In this document: piece after piece, positions 62,266 through 64,000 of the stretch
Numbering within the stretch: the first letter of the stretch is position 1
Layout: the number at the start of each line of letters is the position of its first letter
From: Lamellibrachia satsuma
Taxonomy: Eukaryota; Annelida; Polychaeta; Sabellida; Siboglinidae
Assembly (NCBI GenBank): GCA_033239005.1
Contig: BSQZ01000013.1
Span: forward strand, 9,002,282-9,066,281
Direction: 5' to 3'
Length of the DNA stretch: 64,000 nt
Program-made: the position numbers and the translations under genes
Notes under the pieces: model-generated
Told to the model about the DNA's origin: nothing
Seen by the model: only the letters and a program-made list of their open reading frames with translations
Databases searched by the model: none

Positions 62266-62685
62266 GCTAGCCCAGAAGCACATCTTAATACGTATATAAC
62301 AATATATCACAATAACGCCGACCGTTTTAGTAGGCAGTAGTGTCGTTGCGGTAACAAATAAGAATTTATATGTTCACCTAATTACATTTATGGTACGTAA
62401 ATCATGTGTGTCTGGTATCATAACTCGTTGGCGATTCGCATGACTGCATATGAAACCAGCTAGCGCTCACAAAGTGCTAGTGTACACTGTATCAGTTGCA
62501 GAAGGCGTGGCAATGACATAACGCATGTTCATCGACTCATCTAACTTAAATGTTATGTTAGAACCTGGAATGTTAGAACGGTGTCCACCAAGACGAGTCT
62601 TTAGGAATGAAATGCATCATCCAAACAAAAATCTGCGAACGCTAAGCAATTAAATACACGTAGTTAGTGTGCGAATTGTGCGATA
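62266..62685. other. Unannotated sequence downstream of GT11
   Basis: Contains the probable 3' UTR remainder; only a weak ATTAAA near 62646 was noticed. Confidence 0.4.
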
Positions 62686-63345
62686 GGGTCAACAGTAGGC
62701 TATTAACTGTTCCGTACAGGTAATTATTCTAGTAACGTAATACGAGGGTCAACAGTAGGCTATTAACTGTTCCGTACAGGTAATTATTCTAGTAACGTAA
62801 TGCGAGGGTCAACAGTAGGCTATTAACTGTTCCGTACAGGTAATTATTCTAGTAACGTAATACGAGGGTCAACAGTAGGCTATTAACTGTTCCGTACAGG
62901 TAATTATTCTAGTAACGTAATGCGAGGGTCAACAGTAGGCTATTAACTGTTCCGTACAGGTAATTATTCTAGTAACGTAATACGAGGGTCAACAGTAGGC
63001 TATTAACTGTTCCGTACAGGTAATTATTCTAGTAACGTAATGCGAGGGTCAACAGTAGGCTATTAACTGTTCCGTACAGGTAATTATTCTAGTAACGTAA
63101 TACGAGGGTCAACAGTAGGCTATTAACTGTTCCGTACAGGTAATTATTCTACTAACGTAATGCGAGGGTCAACTGTAGGCTATTAACTGTTCCGTACAGG
63201 TAATTATTCTAGTAACGTAATACGAGGGTCAACAGTAGGCTATTAACTGTTACGTACAGGTAATTATTCTAGTAACGTAATGCGAGGGTCAACAGTAGGC
63301 TATTAACTGTTACGTACAGGTAATTATTCTAGTAACGTAATGCGC
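62686..63345. repeat. 60-bp satellite, 11 copies, 120-bp alternating pattern
   Basis: The unit GGGTCAACAGTAGGCTATTA + ACTGTTCCGTACAGGTAATT + ATTCTAGTAACGTAATRCGA repeats head to tail. R alternates A, G, A, G through ten successive units, so the true period is a 120-bp dimer. A few other substitutions occur in the last units (ACTAACG, AACTGTAGG, TTACGTAC). Confidence 0.97.
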
Positions 63346-64000
63346 TCATCGGCCTATGCAGGTTTTAGTTCAAAGGCGGTCATTGAACGTCGTCAGCTTT
63401 GCAAGAAATGCATTTTACGACACATTTTCGTAAAGAACTGTACAGTCATAAGACTCGTAATGTGAATTATGAATATAAGGCTTACAAAAAAACAAGAATC
63501 ATATTTGTCGTAGACATACATATGTGTGTGTGATGCGAATTTCCGAAAGGATTATTATGATTTATAGCATAACAGTGGTGTTGTTGCTGCGTTGATGTAT
63601 ATTAGTAGAATACGATATTTTAACAAGTTAGATACTCTGCACCGAACATTTATCACGAGTGTAACAATGCATACAAGTATGCGCTACCGCAGTAGTAAAA
63701 CTATCCACGATAGTCACATGTACCATTGATCAGTCCGAGAGTGGGCTCTAGTAAATGTGTCCCAGTCTTATTTTGCGACATACTGTAGCTTTTTGTGCAC
63801 TGTAACATTATTTAACCATCTGATTTCAAATCTATGGGCTCAAAGCGTTTCGCGTCTAGTAAAAAAGGTATTTGAAATATGTCGAACGAGCCACGATCAA
63901 CACAGGTCGTGACGTCACCCGGCAATACATTCCAACATGCGAAGTGAAAATGGTGTTGACGGTAACACAAGCAGCACACAACTGAGAGTGACACAATATT
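63346..64000. other. Unannotated end of window
   Basis: No gene, RNA or mobile element recognised. The minus-strand frame 63812-63994 has no homology that I can see. Confidence 0.6.

Noticed and set aside
62025..62340. Arg/Cys-rich and His/Ala-rich frames downstream of GT11
   Set aside because: GGGA and GTGC microsatellites in the 3' region of the gene.

Overview
The window is animal nuclear DNA. It has a few widely spaced multi-exon genes with GT-AG introns, long AT-rich introns, large (TA)n arrays, many minisatellites, and decayed LINE, SINE, gypsy and DNA-transposon copies. The three genes are an Lmx1 LIM-homeobox gene, a metazoan DUF885-type protein and a GT11 alpha-1,2-fucosyltransferase. 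With tRNA-derived SINEs and low GC, they fit a marine invertebrate best. A lophotrochozoan such as a mollusc, annelid or brachiopod is my first guess, but the species cannot be fixed from the sequence alone.

Layout. Positions 1-959 are the 5' flank and a CpG-rich start region. Positions 960-42314 (+) hold Lmx1 as nine coding exons: N-terminus, LIM1, LIM2, three homeobox exons, two tiny linker exons and the conserved C-terminus. All junction phases agree and the model gives 426 residues. Introns 1 and 2 are each about 14 kb and hold LINE and SINE remains. Intron 3 holds a 75-bp minisatellite of 30 units that is a direct continuation of the 3' end of exon 3 and its splice donor. Intron 4 holds a 2.75-kb terminal-inverted-repeat element inserted in one copy of a duplicated splice-acceptor segment. 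Intron 8 holds a 31-bp minisatellite. The 3' UTR region carries a 256-bp MITE. About 45.7-46.5 kb is a Ty3/gypsy relic on the minus strand. Positions 47246-55869 (-) are ten consecutive exons encoding the C-terminal ~313 residues of a DUF885 protein, with its HEAEPGHHLQ motif; the N-terminal half was not found. Positions 60433-62021 (+) are a two-exon GT11 fucosyltransferase. Positions 62.69-63.34 kb are a 60-bp satellite with a 120-bp alternating higher-order pattern.

The genes show no operon-like cooperation: a developmental transcription factor, a putative metallopeptidase-like protein and a Golgi glycosyltransferase happen to be neighbours. The most unusual feature is that several tandem arrays carry splice-donor-like GTAAGT or GTAATT cores. 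The clearest case is the array seeded by an Lmx1 exon/intron boundary.
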